Of a stretch of 64,000 nucleotides of DNA, positions 61,198 through 64,000 are shown piece after piece. The notes beneath the pieces were generated by a model, which worked only from the letters and a program-made list of their open reading frames with translations, was not told the origin of the DNA and made no database searches. A program made the position numbers and the translations under genes. The DNA is from Granulicella sp. WH15 (lineage in GTDB: Bacteria; Acidobacteriota; Terriglobia; Terriglobales; Acidobacteriaceae): positions 248,001-312,000 of the forward strand of contig NZ_CP042596.1 of the NCBI RefSeq assembly GCF_009914315.1, written 5' to 3'. Position 1 is the stretch's first letter. Each line of letters opens with the position of its first letter.

Positions 61198-61540
61198 GCC
61201 GGTAGACGAAGATCAGGTATAGCTCCAGCACGGTCGCAAGGAGGCCCGCCGCAGCGCCGCCGTGCGCGATCAGAAAGTGGAAGAGCAGGATATTGACCAG
61301 GATCGGCCCCAGGATTACCAGCGCCAGCGGCACAAAGCGCCCCACCAGCAGCAGTACCCCGGCGATCACCTGCAGCAGCGCCACAAAGGTCATGTACTTG
61401 GTCGCGATCAGCAGCCCCGCGAAGGTGCCCGCATCGCCGGTGGGCGCAGGCATGTGGAGGAAGAACAGGATATTGTTCAGCCCAAAGAACAGAAAGACAG
61501 CTCCGAGCAGAACCCGCGCGATGAGTGTGGCAATCTTCAT
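61154..61540 (-). CDS. DoxX-like membrane protein
   Basis: 128 residues with four membrane helices (IARVLLGAVFLFFGLNNILFF; GLLIATKYMTFVALLQVIAGVLLL; PLALVILGPILVNILLFHFL; LATVLELYLIFVYRLSF). The layout matches DoxX-type proteins. Function unknown. The 3' end overlaps the MmcQ-like gene tail-to-tail. Confidence 0.82.
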   Translation of the reverse strand: MKIATLIARVLLGAVFLFFGLNNILFFLHMPAPTGDAGTFAGLLIATKYMTFVALLQVIAGVLLLVGRFVPLALVILGPILVNILLFHFLIAHGGAAAGLLATVLELYLIFVYRLSFRGLFDAAPEIH

Positions 61541-61650
61541 GGAAAGGTCTCCGTAACGAGATTGGATGCAGCTCCGCGATGCGTGAAAGATTACATTTCG
61601 GCCATCTTACTCCAGCGGGATAGGATGACCTGTAGAGAGAACACTTCCAC

Positions 61651-62430
61651 ATGAGCATCGCACTTTCGTTAGCAGGCAAGGTTGCCCTCATCACCGGCGG
61701 CTCGCGCGGCATCGGAGCCGCCACCGTCCGGCTCTTCCACCAGGCTGGGGCCAGGGTCGTCTTCAGCTACCAGAGCGCCGCCGACCGCGCCGCGGCCCTG
61801 GTCGCCGAGTGCGGCGGCCCGGAGCATACCTGCGCCGTCCAGCAGGATCTGGCTACCCCGGAAGACGGACGTGCCCTTATTCAGGCCGCCGTCGACGCCT
61901 TCGGCACGCTGGACTGCCTCATCGTCAACCACGGCGTCTGGCCAGCGCATGACCAGCCCATCGCCACCATGCTCGACACCCAGTGGCGGTCTACGCTGTC
62001 CATCAATCTCGACAGCGTCTTCGGACTTGTGCAGGCGGGCGTCGTCGCCATGCTGGCCAACGATCGGCAGGTGAAGGGCCACATCGTCCTCATCGCCTCC
62101 ACCGCCGCCCAGCGCGGCGAGGCCTTTCACGCCGACTACGCCGCCAGCAAGGGCGCGCTCCTCTCCCTGACCAAGAGCCTCTCCAGCGAGCTGGCCGCGC
62201 AGGGCATCTACGCCAACTGCGTCGCCCCCGGCTGGGTCGCGACGGAGATGTCCGCCGCAGCCCTCAGCGATCCGGTCGCGTCTAAGAAAGCGACGTCGCT
62301 CATCCCGCTGGGCCGCGTCGGCTCGGTCGAGGAGATCGCCGGTCCGGTGCTCTTCCTCTGCACCCCGCTGGCGGGCTTCATCTCGGGTGAGATCTTCAAC
62401 GTCAACGGCGGAGCGGTTTTAGTCGGATAA
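61651..62430 (+). CDS. Short-chain dehydrogenase/reductase
   Basis: 259 residues. Rossmann motif ALITGGSRGIGAATVRLF, LIVNHGVW in place of NNAG, catalytic Ser in LIASTAAQRG, YxxxK in HADYAASKGALLSLTKSL, and APGWVATEM. FabG-like classical SDR; substrate unknown. The following gene starts 21 bases later in the same direction. Confidence 0.92.
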   Translation: MSIALSLAGKVALITGGSRGIGAATVRLFHQAGARVVFSYQSAADRAAALVAECGGPEHTCAVQQDLATPEDGRALIQAAVDAFGTLDCLIVNHGVWPAHDQPIATMLDTQWRSTLSINLDSVFGLVQAGVVAMLANDRQVKGHIVLIASTAAQRGEAFHADYAASKGALLSLTKSLSSELAAQGIYANCVAPGWVATEMSAAALSDPVASKKATSLIPLGRVGSVEEIAGPVLFLCTPLAGFISGEIFNVNGGAVLVG

Positions 62431-62451
62431 ATTTCTTCAGAAGGGAACGCA

Positions 62452-63297
62452 ATGCGCAGCCGCCTGACGGTCCTCCTCCTCTTCGCCATGCTGACCGCTC
62501 CTCTCCTCGGGCAGGCCAGCGCCATCCCGAGCGCGGCCCCGGCCCCGCGCTCGGGCGAGACCGAGGAGCAGCATGGCCGTCGCCTCCTCGATGAGATGGT
62601 CAAGGCGCTCGGCGGTCAGGCGTGGCTCAACCGCGGCAGCATCACCGAGGAGGGCAAGACGGCGGCCTTCTTTCGCAACCAGCCCAACGGCAGTCTGGTC
62701 CAGTTCGTCGAGTACGTCCGCCCCGTCAACTCGCCGCTTGGGCCCGCCGAGCGCTTCGAGTACCTGACCGTGCGCGGCATGATTATGCCCGGTATGAAGA
62801 AGGACGTCGTCCACCTGTGGACCAAGGACCAGGGCTACGAGCTGACCTTCAAGGGGCGTACCGAGCTGCCTAAGCCGCAGGTCACCGACTACCTGCGCCG
62901 CCGCGCCCACTCCATCGACGAGGTGATGCACTCCTGGGTCAACGCGCCCGGCGTCATGGTACTCGCCGAGGGCACCGGGATGCGCGACCGCCATCTCGTC
63001 GACAAGGTCTCCATCCTCGCGCCTGATAACGACACGGTCGAGATCGAGCTGGACGCCACCACGCACCTGCCCGTCCAGCGTACCTTCGAGTGGCGCAACG
63101 ACCAGTTCAAGGACCACGACGTCGACGAGGAGACCTACACCGGCTACCAGCCTTACGACGGTATCCAGACTCCGCTGAACATCACCCGCTATCGCAACGG
63201 AGATATGGTCAGCCAGATCTTTATTCTCAAGGTGAAGTACGGCCCACCCCTTGGCCCTGACCTCTTCGACCCCGACAAGCTCCCCGTCAAGAAGTAG
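62452..63297 (+). CDS. Secreted protein of unknown function
   Basis: 281 residues with a signal peptide (RLTVLLLFAMLTAPLLGQASA). The remainder is rich in beta strands: VVHLWTKDQGYELTFKG, VSILAPDNDTVEIELDATTHLPVQRTFEW, VKYGPPLGPDLFDPDKLP. The pattern recalls LolA-like lipoprotein-binding folds but no definite motif is seen. AGAAGG precedes ATG 62452, and it is probably co-transcribed with the SDR gene. Confidence 0.78.
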   Translation: MRSRLTVLLLFAMLTAPLLGQASAIPSAAPAPRSGETEEQHGRRLLDEMVKALGGQAWLNRGSITEEGKTAAFFRNQPNGSLVQFVEYVRPVNSPLGPAERFEYLTVRGMIMPGMKKDVVHLWTKDQGYELTFKGRTELPKPQVTDYLRRRAHSIDEVMHSWVNAPGVMVLAEGTGMRDRHLVDKVSILAPDNDTVEIELDATTHLPVQRTFEWRNDQFKDHDVDEETYTGYQPYDGIQTPLNITRYRNGDMVSQIFILKVKYGPPLGPDLFDPDKLPVKK

Positions 63298-63299
63298 AG

Positions 63300-63488
63300 A
63301 TTCTGTCCTGCCGGACGGGCCTCCTGCGCGGAGGGCGACACTTCGTGCTGTACTCGGCTTCGCGTGGTCCTCCCGCTGGTCGGAAATAAATATTCTCGCT
63401 GCCGACCAGCGGGAGGCCCTCGGAAGATCACTCACCCATACCGCCCCGAGAACCGTACGAAGTGCCGCCCGCCCGGCATTAGGGCGCT
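63300..63488. repeat. Dispersed mosaic repeat, modules B'-C-A-C-F (inverted)
   Basis: CTGTCCTGCCGGACGGGCC, CACTTCGTGCTGTACTCGGC, CCGCTGGTCGG and CCGACCAGCGGGAGG, CCCCGAGAACCGTACGAAGT, then GCCCGGCATTAGGGCGC. It abuts the stop at 63490. Confidence 0.85.
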
Positions 63489-63489
63489 T

Positions 63490-64000
63490 TTAGGTGCGTT
63501 TGCTCAGGCGGTTGGGCTTTGCGCTGCTGTCGCTTGTCGCGTCCTTCCGCACTGCCAGGATGCGAAAGTCCTTGATCTGCGCCTTGAAGACGTATATCTG
63601 CACATTGTTCGAGTCCGGATCGATCGCTTCCAGAAAGAACCCGGCATTGACCAGGAGATTGCGGGTATTCTCGACCATCCCCTCCATGATCTCGTTGTCC
63701 AGAAAGGTGAGGCGCACGTAAAGCCGTCCCGGAGGCCCCACTTCATCATGGAAGTGCAGCTCGTGGTGCGAGGCCCGGCCTGCAAAGGATTTGACGAAGA
63801 AGATCGCCTTGGCTCCTACCAGCGAGATCTTCTCCGAAGCCCCAGTGGGGGCATCGCGCACCTCGAGGGAGGCAAGCGTCTCCTCCTTCCACAGCGTGTC
63901 CGAGTGGTGCACCACGGCGAAGCACTTCAACAGCCGGTCGGGGTAGCGGATTACGACTGGATGGAAGATGGGCCGGGCGCGGTCGGTATCCTTTGCGACT
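63490..64000 (-). CDS. DUF6982-like protein, 5' end outside the window
   Basis: About 170 C-terminal residues are visible. They include ARPIFHPVVIRYPDRLLKC, LVGAKAIFFVKSFAG, GRLYVRLTFLDNEIMEGMVEN and GFFLEAIDPDSNNVQIYVFK, a pattern of two small beta-rich PilZ-like repeats seen in DUF6982 proteins. The end (SSAKPNRLSKRT) is basic. A TTG at 63930 is not the start because the frame continues to the window edge. Function unknown. Confidence 0.75.
   Translation of the reverse strand, partial: VAKDTDRARPIFHPVVIRYPDRLLKCFAVVHHSDTLWKEETLASLEVRDAPTGASEKISLVGAKAIFFVKSFAGRASHHELHFHDEVGPPGRLYVRLTFLDNEIMEGMVENTRNLLVNAGFFLEAIDPDSNNVQIYVFKAQIKDFRILAVRKDATSDSSAKPNRLSKRT

Overview
The window looks like a chromosomal segment of an acidobacterium of the class Terriglobia (Acidobacteriaceae-like). 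This is inferred from the high G+C, the gene families present (DUF3455, DUF4230, DUF4126 and DUF6982-type proteins, secreted TonB-domain proteins, a CynT-like carbonic anhydrase beside a SulP transporter) and the very many short dispersed repeats between genes. No rRNA operon or taxonomic marker confirms it. Both edges cut genes: gatA at the left and a DUF6982-like gene at the right.

Layout. 1-9.1 kb: end of gatA, a TPR protein, a two-domain VOC protein, the amt-glnK ammonium pair with a terminator, alaC, a radical SAM enzyme, a DUF3455 protein and a YraN nuclease. 9.2-18.2 kb: pyrG, two membrane-anchored small proteins, fabD overlapping a bcp-type peroxiredoxin, a polysaccharide deacetylase, an MFS exporter and hemL. 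18,386-21,606: a complete IS1595-family transposon with inverted ends and an 8-bp target duplication. It carries a transposase, a coupled 47-residue protein, a TonB-domain protein, an XRE regulator and several small ORFs. It has split one of the host's dispersed repeats. 21.8-30.6 kb: purM-purN, a DUF4126 membrane protein, an M50-type protease with a zinc ribbon, an HtrA protease, coaE, a zinc-ribbon miniprotein, folD and a DsbA-like protein. 30.8-38.9 kb: a TolC-like protein, an MFS exporter, a BamE-like anchored protein, a carbonic anhydrase-SulP pair and a TonB-domain protein. 39-48.2 kb: ppc, an HscA-like Hsp70, and hslV/hslU separated by an AT-rich foreign-looking gene. 48.2-55.9 kb: an OmpA-like protein, a 58-residue protein, tRNA-Pro(GGG), the cofactor operon nadC-birA-coaX plus one unknown gene, and a YeiH-type transporter led by a 37-residue membrane peptide and a cysteine-rich mini-ORF. 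56-64 kb: polA, DUF4188, a frameshifted TPR membrane protein, an MmcQ/YjbR protein, a DoxX-like protein, an SDR and a secreted protein.

How genes work together. Amt and PII form the usual ammonium uptake and sensing pair. Carbonic anhydrase with SulP suggests bicarbonate uptake or hydration, and ppc nearby consumes bicarbonate. nadC, birA and coaX group NAD, biotin and CoA cofactor functions. HslV and HslU should form one protease although a third gene now lies between them.

Dispersed repeats. About 30 intergenic sites carry mosaics built from six modules, called here A (hairpin with arms TTGGTCGG and CCGACCAA), B (contains GCGAAGCAGTAAAAAGGCGT and ends CCGTCCGGCAGGAC), C (GCACTTCGTGC then TTCTCGGGGCGGTATGGG), D (GGGCCTTCAGCCCT, CTGGGGCTTTGCCCCAG, TGGTATAGGGCGCGCC), E (CTCGGGGGCTAAAGCCC, GTCCGGGCTAAAGCCCGGAC, purine-rich CAACGGCAA-like tract, CGCTTCGCTCCTGAATGACA) and F (GCGCCCTAACGCCGGGCGG, CACTTCGTGCGGT, GACGCTTCGCGT). 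The most novel-looking items are the cargo-bearing IS1595 transposon, the Cys-rich leader in front of the YeiH transporter, and the interrupted hslV-hslU locus.
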